Notes: a model not told the origin generated them from the sequence alone. 61,051 bases of DNA from Chloroflexota bacterium (GCA_019239775.1 JAFAZN010000002.1:1-61051); one strand, 5' to 3'; shown: positions 1-9,107, counted from the stretch's first letter. Numbers and translations are program-made.

Positions 1-1349
1 TGTGGCGTCCAACCGGCTTCGGCCAGCGTCGCCGCGTGCGACGGACAGACGATTACTGTCACCTGGCGCCACGACTTGCCAAGCCTGTTGCAGACGGACT
101 CCACAATGCCACGGTCGTCGGTACCACGCGGCACGATCTGCACGTAGGAATTCGGGAATGAAACCGTGACGCAGCTTTCGTCACGCGCAAACCCGTGTTG
201 CACGTGGTGCGGCTCCCACGGGCTGTTCTCCTCGTTTTCGCCAAGCACCATGCTGTACTTGCACGGATTTCCGAGAACTCCCATGTCCTCCACGCCCTTG
301 CGCGCGCCGCCGAGATTCTTGGCCATCAGTCCAATCGCGCGACCAATTGTGGAATTGGCGAGATCGCCCGGGCTGAGCGCACCTGAGCTGCCATTGATGT
401 GGAGCTGTTCACGAATCGGACCATTGATGATGAAAAACGGCGACCACGAGCCGGTGCTCACCTGGAAAATGCCATACGACGACAGCGGATCCAGCATGGC
501 CTCCACCGCCGCGATCAAGATCGGCATCGCCGTGGGGAGCGCGCCAGCCATCACCGCGTTGATGGCAATCTTCTCAACTGTTGCTTTGCCCAGGCGAGGG
601 ATCATCTTGCCAACGAGGTGGTCCGGCGGAAGGTCGGTGCCGGTGAGCATCTCCTCCACTGCTTCGCGCGTCGGTGGAACGATCGGCAAGCCGTCGGTCC
701 AGCCGCGCCGGTAGAAGAAGCGCTGGACCTCCGCCAGGTCGCCTTCGAAGACGGACCCGTGCGTGAGTTCGGTGGGCCGCGGCTGCGGATTGATCTCCTC
801 GGCTTCGAGCGGCCGTGTCAGCGCATCCAGGACGTCCGGAATTACTTCACGAACAGTGGTGGCGATCTTCTCCGGAACCGTGCACTCGCACGGAATATTG
901 GTGAGCACGAAACGCGCACCCGGAACGCCCTTGCTCGCGGCAGCGGAACGTGCATCGTGCACGAATCCACGATTGACCAGGGCAACGGCAGGCTTGTTGT
1001 TCTGTTCAACGAAAATTGTGTCGTACAAACTGTACTTGGTGCAGGACCCTCAATCGCCGACCGCGACGATAACCGCGTCGAGGTCCTCCAGCCATTTCGC
1101 AAAGCGCGGGCCTTCATCGCTGCTGCTGCCGACATCATTACTTCCGGCTTGATGGAACCGCTCGAGTGTGACCTCCGAGCCGAAGCGCCTCGACAGTTCG
1201 GCGTACACGGCATCCTGGATCGGCACCGCTGCTCGCTTGTAGTTGGCATACAGCCCGATGCGTTTGCCGCGGACGTCCTGTAACCGCGGAGTAATGCCTT
1301 TCAACAGTAGGGGGTCGGTCGCGGCCCACGGACTGAGCACGTCGTACAT
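1..1349 (-). CDS. UGSC-family selenoprotein fused to large partner domain (3' end beyond window)
   Basis: The ATG at 1349 has GGAGGT about 12 nt upstream. Residues 1-99 run to VAVGD, where a TGA (1052-1050) falls in frame. The frame then continues open for about 349 more codons to the window edge, reading GSC directly after the TGA. This is the UGSC motif of the UGSC (seleno)protein family, with selenocysteine at residue 100. From about residue 190 a second domain begins (RRGWTDGLPIVPPT, then INAVMAGALP, FFIINGPIREQ, ENSPWEPHH). It matches motif by motif the separate protein encoded at 45640-46710. Here the two are one polypeptide. The biochemical role is not known to me; a redox or thiol/selenol role for the U...C pair is inference. 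The gene is divergent from the flavoprotein at 1414, with 64 bp between the starts. Reading through the TGA is supported by the continuous homology and the hairpin at 1023-1049. Confidence 0.85.
1023..1049 (-). promoter_or_regulatory. Putative bacterial SECIS hairpin after UGA at 1052-1050
   Basis: Eighteen nucleotides after the UGA on the minus strand, a short stem GTAC (1035-1032) and GTAC (1026-1023) encloses the five-base loop AGUUU. An apical loop with G in the first two positions, 16-37 nt after the UGA, is the usual form of a bacterial SECIS element recognised by SelB. The stem is only four perfect pairs, weaker than in the other two cases in this window, but loop and spacing match the copy at 45326-45359. 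Confidence 0.6.
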
Positions 1350-1413
1350 GTGTCTTCCGGCACCTCCATCAAGTGTGCGCCTGTCCATTGTCGCACGCCC
1401 TACCCTGTTGCGC

Positions 1414-2808
1414 ATGACTACAAGTGAGCCTGCCGCCGAGCACGTCGACGCCGTGGTGATCGGTTCGGGCCAGGGCGGCGTGCCGCTGGCGCGTGCGCTG
1501 GCCAACTCGGGGCGGCGGACGGTGCTGATTGAGGCCGGCAATGTCGGCGGGACATGCGTCAACGTCGGTTGCACGCCTACCAAGACCATGGTCGCCAGCG
1601 CTCGCGCCGCCTACATGGCACGCCGCGCCGCGGACTACGGCGTGCGACTGCCGCCGGGCGACATCACGGTTGATCTTGCGACAGTCCGCTCGCGCAAGGA
1701 AGCCGTCGTGCATAGCTGGCGCTCGGGCAGTGAGCGCTCGATCGCTTCGACCGATGGACTCACGCTGGTGCGCGGCCGCGCACGATTCAGTGGTGCGCAC
1801 ACCGTGTCGGTCGACTCACGTCAGTTCACAGCGGACCTGGTCTTCATCAACACGGGATTACGCCCGTCCGTACCCCCACTTGCCGGGTTGGACTCGGTCC
1901 GCTGGCTGGACTCCACCAGCATCATGGAACTGGACCACGTGCCCGAACACCTGGTTGTACTTGGTGGTGGCTACGTCGGGCTCGAGTTCGGCCAGATGTT
2001 TCGCCGCTTCGGCAGTCGCGTCAGCATCATCCAGCGTGGGCCGCGACTGTTGCCGCGTGAGGACGATGAGGTCGCCGACGCGGTCGCGGATATTTTGCGC
2101 GAGGATGGCATCGACGTGCTGCTCGAAACCAGCGCACTGCGACTGGCGCAACATTCGGATGGATTCGACCTGAGGGTCCGTTCCAACGGTCGTGAGTCCA
2201 CCATCACCGGCTCGCACCTGCTGGTGGCGACCGGGCGGACGCCGAACACGGAGGAGTTGAACCTCGCTGCAGCTGGCGTGGATGTGGACTCACGCGGCTA
2301 CATCCCGACGAACGACCAGTTGGAGACGAATGTTCCTGGTGTGTTCGCATTGGGTGATGTGCGCGGGGGGCCCGCGTTTACGCATATTTCGTACGACGAT
2401 TTCCGCACCGTGCGGGCGAATGTCATCGAGGGTGGCAACGCTTCCATCCGCGACCGGTTGGTGCCCTACACGGTGTTCATCGACCCACAACTTGGCCGAG
2501 TTGGACTCACCGAACGTGAAGCGCAGGTGCAGGAGCTACGCGTCAAAGTTGCGCGTTTATCGATGCGGCATGTCGCCCGCGCAGTCGAGACTGGCGAAAC
2601 GCGCGGATTCATGAAAGCCATTGTCGATGCGGATTCGGGTCAGATTCTTGGCTGCGCCATCTTAGGCCTGGAGGGCGGCGAGGTCATGGCCGTCCTCCAG
2701 GTCGCAATGATGGGCCGCTTGCCGTATACGGCCATCAAAGAAGGCGTCTTCGCGCATCCCACATTGGCGGAGTCACTCAACAATCTCTTTATGACGCTCG
2801 ATGCGTAG
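1414..2808 (+). CDS. Mercuric-reductase-like / dihydrolipoamide-dehydrogenase-like flavoprotein disulfide reductase
   Basis: This 464-residue class I pyridine nucleotide-disulfide oxidoreductase starts with an FAD-binding GSGQGG motif at about residue 17. It carries the redox-active pair CVNVGC at residues 48-53, a second dinucleotide fold around GGGYVGLEFG, an ATGRTPN segment, a GVFALGDV FAD loop and a C-terminal dimerisation domain with HPTLAE. It lacks the C-terminal vicinal cysteines and N-terminal metal-binding domain of true MerA, so the substrate is unknown. An upstream in-frame start at 1243 was rejected because it would overlap the divergent selenoprotein; ATG 1414 has TACCCT at 1401-1406. 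Its position beside a selenoprotein suggests a possible reductase partner, which is inference. Confidence 0.88.
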   Translation: MTTSEPAAEHVDAVVIGSGQGGVPLARALANSGRRTVLIEAGNVGGTCVNVGCTPTKTMVASARAAYMARRAADYGVRLPPGDITVDLATVRSRKEAVVHSWRSGSERSIASTDGLTLVRGRARFSGAHTVSVDSRQFTADLVFINTGLRPSVPPLAGLDSVRWLDSTSIMELDHVPEHLVVLGGGYVGLEFGQMFRRFGSRVSIIQRGPRLLPREDDEVADAVADILREDGIDVLLETSALRLAQHSDGFDLRVRSNGRESTITGSHLLVATGRTPNTEELNLAAAGVDVDSRGYIPTNDQLETNVPGVFALGDVRGGPAFTHISYDDFRTVRANVIEGGNASIRDRLVPYTVFIDPQLGRVGLTEREAQVQELRVKVARLSMRHVARAVETGETRGFMKAIVDADSGQILGCAILGLEGGEVMAVLQVAMMGRLPYTAIKEGVFAHPTLAESLNNLFMTLDA

Positions 2809-3829
2809 ACTCCGAGGGGACAATCGCGAACTCGCGGCGTTCGGTGCCTCGAATCACCACCATGGGCAGTGGCAGTCCGATGGACCTGTCGGCGAGGAGG
2901 CGCTGCAGGTCATCCACGCCTGCCACTGGCTGGCCGCCCAGCGAAACGATGATGTCTCGCTCACTGAGTCCGGTGGCATACGCGGGACTGTTAGGCTCAA
3001 CCGAAAGGATCAAAACGCCGGAACTGGCGGGCAATGCATATGCCCGAATCAGACGCGGATGCAAGGCCACCGTTTGGCCAGCAACACCAAGGTACCCGCG
3101 CCGAATCCGCCCGTCACGGATCAGCCGCCCGGCGACGAACTTGGCGGTGTTGATAGCCACCGCGAACGCGATGCCCTGCGCGGGCATGATCACCGCGGTG
3201 TTGACGCCCACCACCTCACCACGGCTGGTGACCAGCGGACCGCCAGAGTTGCCGGGATTGAGCGCGGCGTCGGTCTGAATGATGTTGTCCATCAACCGAC
3301 CGGAGCGGTTTCGCAGTGAACGACCGAGAGCGCTTACGACGCCTGCCGTGACGGTTGCTTGAAAGCCAAGGGGATTGCCAATGGCAACGACCAATTGGCC
3401 CGGCCGCAGCCCAGACGAATCGCCGAGCGGTGCCGCCACCAGATCTGGCGCGGCGATGCGCACCACGGCCAGGTCCGTATCCGGATCCTCGCCAACGAGG
3501 TCCGCGCCGACGCGGCGCGCGTCGGCCAGGGTGATCTCGATCGAGCTTGCGCCATGGACGACGTGACTGTTAGTCAGGATCAGACCGTCCGGCGTGAAGA
3601 TGAACCCTGAGCCGCTGCCACCAACCTCCATCGGCTGGCTGCGCCGGCCTCCGACCAGGCGTTGGCGGACGTCGATCTTCACCACCGCGGGCGAGACGCG
3701 CTCGACCGCGCCGACGACGGCCTGGGAATACGCATCAAGCAGTTCGACGTCGTCGGTCCCAGGCGTCGGCGCGATGGTCGCGCCGTCGGACAGAACGTTG
3801 TCGTTGCTGAGTTCGAGAAACTGTGTCAT
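2789..3829 (-). CDS. HtrA/DegP-type serine protease with one PDZ domain
   Basis: The 346-residue protein has a trypsin-like domain with His 89 (TNSHVVHG), Asp 119 (DPDTDLAVV) and Ser 195 (NPGNSGGPL), the complete HtrA triad. A single PDZ domain follows (from about residue 265, SSGVLILSVEPNSPA). No signal peptide or membrane anchor is visible at the chosen ATG (3829), nor from the alternative start at 3889, so it may be a soluble or unconventionally located HtrA. HtrA proteins degrade or hold misfolded proteins. Its 3' end overlaps that of the convergent flavoprotein by 20 bp. Confidence 0.9.
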   Translation of the reverse strand: MTQFLELSNDNVLSDGATIAPTPGTDDVELLDAYSQAVVGAVERVSPAVVKIDVRQRLVGGRRSQPMEVGGSGSGFIFTPDGLILTNSHVVHGASSIEITLADARRVGADLVGEDPDTDLAVVRIAAPDLVAAPLGDSSGLRPGQLVVAIGNPLGFQATVTAGVVSALGRSLRNRSGRLMDNIIQTDAALNPGNSGGPLVTSRGEVVGVNTAVIMPAQGIAFAVAINTAKFVAGRLIRDGRIRRGYLGVAGQTVALHPRLIRAYALPASSGVLILSVEPNSPAYATGLSERDIIVSLGGQPVAGVDDLQRLLADRSIGLPLPMVVIRGTERREFAIVPSESTHRAS

Positions 3830-3954
3830 TGTGAGGGGAGCCGCTTTCTGAGCAAGAGATGGTCTGGCGCCTCCATGCCAGAGGACCATCGGTTTACCTC
3901 ACAACCTAGTTGTCAGAGTGGATTATTCCCGAGAACGGTGTACAGTCCCTTGCA

Positions 3955-4275
3955 ATGACGGCCGCGGAAGACCGTTACGACGACCTGGTGCGCACATTCC
4001 TCGAACGCCCGAACGTCTTTCAGGACGGCAAAGGCTTCGGCTCGTCCGCGCTCAAGGTCAACGGGCGGATCTTCGCGATGCTGTCCTCGCGCGGCGAGTT
4101 TGTAGTCAAACTGCCGCGCCAACGTGTGGCGGCGCTCGTCGCCGGCGGTGACGCGGTCAACTACGACGCGGGGAAAGGCAGGCCCATGAAGGAATGGGTG
4201 GCGCTGCCGCCGGGCTCCGCGCTGGATTGGACGTCGCTCGCGGAAGAGGCCCTGGCATTCGTGGGAACGACCTGA
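3955..4275 (+). CDS. Small MmcQ/YjbR- or TfoX-like protein
   Basis: This 106-residue soluble protein has a central FGSSALKVNGRIFAMLS and FVVKLP pattern typical of the compact alpha/beta fold shared by MmcQ/YjbR and TfoX N-terminal-like proteins. No catalytic residues can be assigned. ATG 3955 is preferred to an in-frame ATG at 3910 because TACAGT (3941-3946) sits 8 nt upstream and the conserved fold begins after 3955. It is divergent from the HtrA gene, with 125 bp between the two starts. Confidence 0.7.
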   Translation: MTAAEDRYDDLVRTFLERPNVFQDGKGFGSSALKVNGRIFAMLSSRGEFVVKLPRQRVAALVAGGDAVNYDAGKGRPMKEWVALPPGSALDWTSLAEEALAFVGTT

Positions 4276-4279
4276 ACCC

Positions 4280-4462
4280 TTACGCCGCCTCAACCTGCTT
4301 TTGCGAAAGAGCCCCGCGTTCTGGCTCTGAGATCGGCACCGACACCGGCGCGGCGAGCCAGCGCATCTGCAAACCGCTATCCGTACCAACCCAGTACATG
4401 CGCAGTGGCCGTGGCGTATCCGCCCAGGGCCGCTCGTTGTCGATCAAGTTCATGGCAGCCAT
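4280..4462 (-). CDS. Hypothetical small protein
   Basis: A 60-residue reading frame fills the space between the TfoX-like gene and the alpha/beta hydrolase. It has plausible codon use and the segment MYWVGTDSGLQMRW, and lies head to head with the hydrolase at 4561. I recognise no family. It could be a chance frame; support is its position, its fit to the gap and the shared promoter region with a palindrome at 4508-4529. Confidence 0.45.
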   Translation of the reverse strand: MAAMNLIDNERPWADTPRPLRMYWVGTDSGLQMRWLAAPVSVPISEPERGALSQKQVEAA

Positions 4463-4510
4463 CGTGCCTCGGTCCTGGCGCCAGCGCGGCGAACCAGCTC
4501 ACACCGAACG

Positions 4511-4526
4511 TGTGAACTGCCTCACA
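4511..4526. promoter_or_regulatory. CRP/FNR-type binding site TGTGA-N6-TCACA
   Basis: The sequence TGTGAACTGCCTCACA fits the CRP-family consensus exactly and sits inside a longer 7-bp inverted repeat, ACGTGTG (4508-4514) and CACACGT (4523-4529). A further TCACAC at 4499-4504 adds a third half-site. It lies upstream of a -10-like TATGCT (4543-4548) before the hydrolase start at 4561, roughly where a class II activator would bind. It could equally serve the small divergent gene. Confidence 0.55.
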
Positions 4527-4560
4527 CGTAGGCACCGCTTGCTATGCTTGCGCCGAGCCC

Positions 4561-5430
4561 ATGCAAGTCGAGCTTGTCCACACCACGACTTCCGATCAGG
4601 TCCCGCTCGACGGATATCTGCGCCTACCTTCCAGTCAGGCGCCGCGAGGTCCGCTGGATCTTGTCATCTGCCACCATGGCGTCGGAGCCAAGTTCTATAA
4701 CCCCTCGTTTTTCGATGTTGTCGGCGACGCGTTGCTCGATCGTGGATGCGCCGTCCTGCGCGTTAACAACCGCGGTCACGACGACGTCTTTCTCGTTGGC
4801 GAACGTCCATTTGGCGCTGCGTACGAGATTGTCGACGACTGCCGCCACGACATCACTGCCTGGCTCGATTTCGCACAGGCGCGCGGCTTCGCGCGGGTCG
4901 CACTCTGGGGCCACAGCCTCGGAGCCGTAAAGACGATTTACTTCCTGTCGGTGCAGGATGATGCGCGCATTGTTTGCGCGGCGGCGAGTTCGCCACCGCG
5001 ATTTTCGTACGCGATGTACGCATCCGCCCACGATGGACAACGCTTTCAGAGCGCAATCCAGCGCGCACAGGACCTGGTCAATTCCGACTCAGGCCTGGAC
5101 TTGGTAGAGGCAGAGGTCCCGGTTCGTCGTCGGTTCACAGCGCGTACCTACCTTGACAAATACGGACCTGATGCGCGATACGACTACCTCTCGCACCTCC
5201 CAAACGTGCGCAAGCCATTGCTGCTGACGGTGGGCAGTTTGGAAGCCAATAACGTGAGCTTCGAAGGCCTCGTGCACGACGGACACACGTTCAACGGCCG
5301 GTGGCCGAATGTCAATTTCGGTTTGATTGATGGCGCCGACCACGCGTATACGAATAGGACCGATGAGCTGTGGACCGCGCTCGCGAGCTGGCTTGACGGT
5401 GTGCGGAGTCAGCAGCCCGTGCATCCGTAG
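4561..5430 (+). CDS. Alpha/beta hydrolase
   Basis: The 289-residue protein has the alpha/beta hydrolase core: an oxyanion-region HHGVGAKF near residue 38, nucleophile elbow GHSLG with Ser 119, and a late His in DGADHAYTN near residue 265. The substrate is unknown; the acyl-peptidase/dienelactone-hydrolase superfamily is the nearest general description. No signal peptide is seen, so it should be cytoplasmic. It probably has its own promoter carrying the CRP-like site. Confidence 0.85.
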   Translation: MQVELVHTTTSDQVPLDGYLRLPSSQAPRGPLDLVICHHGVGAKFYNPSFFDVVGDALLDRGCAVLRVNNRGHDDVFLVGERPFGAAYEIVDDCRHDITAWLDFAQARGFARVALWGHSLGAVKTIYFLSVQDDARIVCAAASSPPRFSYAMYASAHDGQRFQSAIQRAQDLVNSDSGLDLVEAEVPVRRRFTARTYLDKYGPDARYDYLSHLPNVRKPLLLTVGSLEANNVSFEGLVHDGHTFNGRWPNVNFGLIDGADHAYTNRTDELWTALASWLDGVRSQQPVHP

Positions 5431-5435
5431 AAAAC

Positions 5436-5912
5436 GTGTTGGACTGGATCGATACTCACTCCGCAACAGTTGCCGCGGCGTCCACCATCATCCTGGTTGC
5501 GGTAACCGCGTATTACGCATGGACGACGCGCGCGCTTGTGCGTGAGACGCATATTTCGTTGCAAGCCGCCGCGCGCTCCACGCTCCAGCAACGTCTCGAC
5601 CGTATCAGTGAGATCTGCATCCACAATCCGAGCCTATTCCCTCTCCTGGACGACGACAGTGCGACCGGCCAGGAGTACGACGGTCGATTTCACGTCGCCA
5701 ACATGTTTCTCGGCGTGTTGGAGGAAGCACACCTGCAATATCGCTTGGAGCGGTCCATGAGCGCTGACGACTGGGGCGCATGGGTTGCGACGGCGGATAC
5801 CTTCTTGAGCAAGGCATATATCCAGCGCTACTGGCAGCGCGTTGCTCCAACGTTCGAGCCGGGCTTTCAACAGTTCGTCAACGAGCGTATGGAAGCTGCG
5901 AACCGGCGCTAA
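5436..5912 (+). CDS. Membrane-anchored hypothetical protein
   Basis: The 158-residue protein begins at GTG 5436, five bases after the hydrolase stop. One N-terminal hydrophobic helix (about residues 8-27, AAASTIILVAVTAYYAW) precedes a helical region with ARSTLQQRLDRISEIC. The C-terminal two thirds are soluble and rich in aromatic and acidic residues. The layout is common in small signal-anchor proteins of unknown function. It is likely co-transcribed with the hydrolase and the amine oxidase. Confidence 0.65.
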   Translation: MLDWIDTHSATVAAASTIILVAVTAYYAWTTRALVRETHISLQAAARSTLQQRLDRISEICIHNPSLFPLLDDDSATGQEYDGRFHVANMFLGVLEEAHLQYRLERSMSADDWGAWVATADTFLSKAYIQRYWQRVAPTFEPGFQQFVNERMEAANRR

Positions 5913-5922
5913 ACCCGACCAC

Positions 5923-7227
5923 GTGGTGCAGGCAGAAACCTCAGCGGATGTACTGGTGCTGGGCGCCGGGGTGTCCGGGCTCGCGGCTGCCGCGAGCCTG
6001 TCGAAGGCAGGCTTGAGGGTTCATGTGCTGGAGGCGCGCGACCGCATCGGCGGGCGAGTGAACACCGTACGGAAACCAGGCTGGCCGGTGCCAATCGACC
6101 TCGGCGCCGAGTTCATCCAGGGCCGTATCCCGGCGCTGCTGGACCTCGCGCGTTCGGCGCAGCTACCGGTGGTCGAACTCAGCGGCGCCCGCCGGCGTGC
6201 AGCAGGCGGCAGGCTTGTCCACGACGACGATGTTCTCCGTCGAGTGGAAACGTTGCTCCGCACCACGTATGCACGCGCCGCTGAACGGGACTGCAGCGTC
6301 GCCGATGCTCTCGACGGCACGCCAGGTGATCCGGGGCTCAAGGATCTTGTGCGCACCTGGATCGAAGGCTATGACGCCGCTCACACCGAACGCATGAGCC
6401 TTCGCGCTTTGCAGCGTGAACGCGTGGCCGAAGCACACATCGACGGGACGCGGATTTTCCGCATCGTCGGCGGCTACGATGGCATTCCTCATGCACTCGC
6501 AAGCCAGATTGCACCCGAGCGCGGCACCGTCCGTTTGCGCACAGTTGTGACCGAGGTCCGCTGGGAAGCGGGCCTTGTCAGCGTTACGACGGAGGACGCG
6601 CACGCGCGTATCGTGCGCACCTTTAGCGGGACGCGGCTGGTGGTGGCGTTACCTATTGGTGTGATACGCGAGCTGCGGTGGTTGCCGTCTCTGCCTGACA
6701 AGCAAGCTGCCGTCAATGGCCTGGAAATGGGCAACGTGGTCAAACTCGCCATCGCCTTCAAGGAACGCTTCTGGGAGCGCTCCTTTCCCGACGAGCTGGC
6801 GTTCCTGACAACCACTGGCGGACCGATTCGCGGGTTCTGGACCGGCTATCCGTTGTTTGCGCCGGTACTGATTGCATGGGCCGGTGGACCAGCAGCCGAC
6901 GCAATGGCGGATCTCACCCTGGAGCAGCGCGCCGATCGGGCGCTTGCATCGCTCGGCGACGCGTTGCATGTGCCTCGTAGTGTTGTCGATGAGCAGGTCG
7001 TCGCCTGGGAGGGCCACGACTGGGCAGCAGATCCATTTGCGCGCGGTGCCTACAGCTATGTGCGCGCCGGAGGCATGGAGCGACAGGCGGAGCTTGCACG
7101 GCCGGTCGCGAACACGCTGTTCTTCGCAGGCGAAGCCACCGAGCTCCACGGGTATCAAGCCACCGTTCACGGCGCACTCTTCACGGGTCAGCGCGCCGCC
7201 GACGAAGTCCTGCTGAGCCTGCGTTAG
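5923..7227 (+). CDS. FAD-dependent amine oxidase (flavin monoamine oxidase family)
   Basis: A 434-residue flavoprotein with the GMC/amine-oxidase signature LGAGVSGLAAA near residue 12, EARDRIGGRV about 20 residues later, and the C-terminal FAD motif FFAGEATELHGYQATVHGA. Members oxidise amines, polyamines or carotenoid-like substrates using oxygen; the substrate cannot be read here. No Tat or Sec signal is present. The frame is open back to 5842, but GTG 5923 (or 5926) places the start just after the upstream stop and just before the conserved fold. Confidence 0.88.
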   Translation: MVQAETSADVLVLGAGVSGLAAAASLSKAGLRVHVLEARDRIGGRVNTVRKPGWPVPIDLGAEFIQGRIPALLDLARSAQLPVVELSGARRRAAGGRLVHDDDVLRRVETLLRTTYARAAERDCSVADALDGTPGDPGLKDLVRTWIEGYDAAHTERMSLRALQRERVAEAHIDGTRIFRIVGGYDGIPHALASQIAPERGTVRLRTVVTEVRWEAGLVSVTTEDAHARIVRTFSGTRLVVALPIGVIRELRWLPSLPDKQAAVNGLEMGNVVKLAIAFKERFWERSFPDELAFLTTTGGPIRGFWTGYPLFAPVLIAWAGGPAADAMADLTLEQRADRALASLGDALHVPRSVVDEQVVAWEGHDWAADPFARGAYSYVRAGGMERQAELARPVANTLFFAGEATELHGYQATVHGALFTGQRAADEVLLSLR

Positions 7228-7296
7228 TCATCAAAACGAGGTCAAGGAACGAAACGCGAAAACCTTCCCCGGAGAGAACGTATACCGATACAAGGT

Positions 7297-7325
7297 TTGC
7301 GGCGCGCCCCAGGCGCGGGTAGCAT
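7297..7325 (+). promoter_or_regulatory. Sigma-70-like promoter, near-leaderless
   Basis: TTGCGG (7297-7302) and TAGCAT (7320-7325) are 17 bp apart, optimal for a housekeeping sigma factor. The predicted transcription start is about 3 nt before the ATG at 7335, and no ribosome-binding site is present. This is the clearest of several -10 boxes placed almost at start codons in this window. Confidence 0.55.
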
Positions 7326-7334
7326 GCGGCCGAA

Positions 7335-9107
7335 ATGCGTTTGGGGAGACTTACCACACACATGGGCCAGATCAGACCAACAGGACCGACACCCCTATGG
7401 AGTAGACGCGACTTGCTGCGCCGCGCGAGCCTTCTCGGTGCAGCAAGTGTCTCGATCCTGGCGGCCTGCGGCCCAGCCGCGGCACCAACCGCGCCGACGA
7501 GCGCTCCAGCCCCGCCACCCACGATCGCGCCGACCACGGCACCAGCGGCTGGGCCCACCGCGGCGCCCGCGGCCAAGCCAACAACTGCGCCTGCGTCCGC
7601 ACCGACGACCGCGCCAGCGGCGGCCTCCTCAGCAAACGCCAGCGGCACCTTGCGCGTTGCCAGCGCTGACTTCGGCCAGGAGTCAATGGACCCGATCAAC
7701 ATCGCCACGACCTTCGGCTGGGCGATGTACGACACCCTGGTGACATACGACGCCCAGGGCAACGTCGTCGGCAATGTCGCCGAGAAGTACGACCTCAGTG
7801 CTGACGGCCTCACGTGGACCTTCAACATTCGCAAAGGCATCAAGTTCCACAACGGCGATCCGCTAACCGCGGCTGACGTGGTGTTCTCACTTCAGCGTTT
7901 TGGATCCAAGGACTCGACCAATCCATGGTCGCCCTACATTCTCAAGAACAACGAGTCGATCACCGCGCCGGACGACTCTACGGTCGTATATAAGGCGCAA
8001 AAACCAGAGTGGCCGCTGAAGATTCCGTTTGGCCAGACGCACATCCTGCCAAAGAATTACTTCGACAAAGTGGGTCAGGATGGTTTCCGCGCCGCACCGA
8101 TTGGCTCCGGGCCGTTCAAGTTCTCCAAGTGGGTCGCCAAGACGAGCATGGAGTACGACGCGAATACCGACTACTGGGGAGCGACAAAGCCGCAGTGGTC
8201 GCACGTCACCGAAACGCTCGTGCCGGAGGAAGCTACGCGTGTCGCGCAGCTGGAGCGTGGCGATGTGGACATGATCGGCAACCTCTCATTCGACCGGCTG
8301 ACCGAGTTGAAGGGCAAAGGTTTCCGCCTGCAGGAGGTCGGACTCCCCACGCTGGCAAATATCAGCTTCCCCGGCACATTTATGACGCAAGGTCCGACGT
8401 CGGACATCCGTGTGCGCCAGGCGTTGTCATATGCCATCAACCGCCAGGAGATCTGCGACACGTACTACAAAGGTCTGGCCAAACCGGGCGGTTTCTGGTT
8501 CTTCAGCGAGCAGACCTGGGCCTATGATCCAGCGACCTTCCAAGCCGACGCGTACGACGTGAATAAAGCCAAGCAGCTGTTGCAGGACGCTGGCTATCCA
8601 GGCAAATTTAATCCGCAGACGATTACGCTGTACACAACCGCCGTTGCATCTGATCTCATGCAGATCCTGCAGGGCTACTGGCAAGCGGTTGGAGTAAACG
8701 TCGACGTCCAGGTGGTCGATACGCCGGTGTACAACGGCATGGTCTTCGTGCGCGCCAAGGACGCGACGGCGCAGCAGGTCGGTGCTATCTGGCCGTGGGT
8801 GAACGTCGGTTTCTTCAATAACGTCTATCACTCCGCCAACATGTTCACGTCAACCGGGGTGCACACCACCAGCAACGACACAAAGGCCGATGACATGTAC
8901 AACGCTGCCATTCAGGAGCTAGACGACACCAAAGCCAAGAAGCTCTGGCAGGACCTCATGCACTATGGCTACAGCCAGATGTGGATCAACGTCGAGCTGG
9001 TGGAGGTGCCCACCTACTGGGTGGTAGGCCCGACTGTTGGAACCTTCACCGGTCGGACGTACATCAACGTCTGGGACACCTACGCCGGCATTCAGCGCGC
9101 TGCCTGA
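7335..9107 (+). CDS. Peptide/nickel-type ABC transporter substrate-binding lipoprotein (family 5)
   Basis: The 590-residue precursor has twin arginines (SRRDLLRRASLLG) and a lipobox ILAAC, followed by a linker of about 60 residues made mostly of Pro, Thr and Ala, as is common in Chloroflexota binding proteins. The mature domain shows family 5 features such as YDTLVTYDAQGNVVGNVAEKY, IKFHNGDPLTAADVVFSL and VRQALSYAINR. It would capture oligopeptides or similar solutes outside the membrane. No permease or ATPase gene lies nearby, so its transporter is elsewhere or it acts alone. Confidence 0.92.
   Translation: MRLGRLTTHMGQIRPTGPTPLWSRRDLLRRASLLGAASVSILAACGPAAAPTAPTSAPAPPPTIAPTTAPAAGPTAAPAAKPTTAPASAPTTAPAAASSANASGTLRVASADFGQESMDPINIATTFGWAMYDTLVTYDAQGNVVGNVAEKYDLSADGLTWTFNIRKGIKFHNGDPLTAADVVFSLQRFGSKDSTNPWSPYILKNNESITAPDDSTVVYKAQKPEWPLKIPFGQTHILPKNYFDKVGQDGFRAAPIGSGPFKFSKWVAKTSMEYDANTDYWGATKPQWSHVTETLVPEEATRVAQLERGDVDMIGNLSFDRLTELKGKGFRLQEVGLPTLANISFPGTFMTQGPTSDIRVRQALSYAINRQEICDTYYKGLAKPGGFWFFSEQTWAYDPATFQADAYDVNKAKQLLQDAGYPGKFNPQTITLYTTAVASDLMQILQGYWQAVGVNVDVQVVDTPVYNGMVFVRAKDATAQQVGAIWPWVNVGFFNNVYHSANMFTSTGVHTTSNDTKADDMYNAAIQELDDTKAKKLWQDLMHYGYSQMWINVELVEVPTYWVVGPTVGTFTGRTYINVWDTYAGIQRAA

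Noticed and set aside
399-1283. Plus-strand frame of 294 codons opposite the fused UGSC gene
   Set aside because: It mirrors the minus-strand coding frame exactly in codon register, and its product is Arg/His-rich without a recognisable domain.
1414-2808. Mercuric reductase MerA
   Set aside because: The active-site Cys pair fits, but the C-terminal vicinal Cys pair and the N-terminal heavy-metal domain are absent, so only the general family is claimed.
7181-7852. Minus-strand Ala/Gly-rich frame opposite the binding lipoprotein
   Set aside because: It is the complement of the Pro/Thr/Ala linker, whose codons give low-complexity Gly/Ala/Val runs on the other strand.
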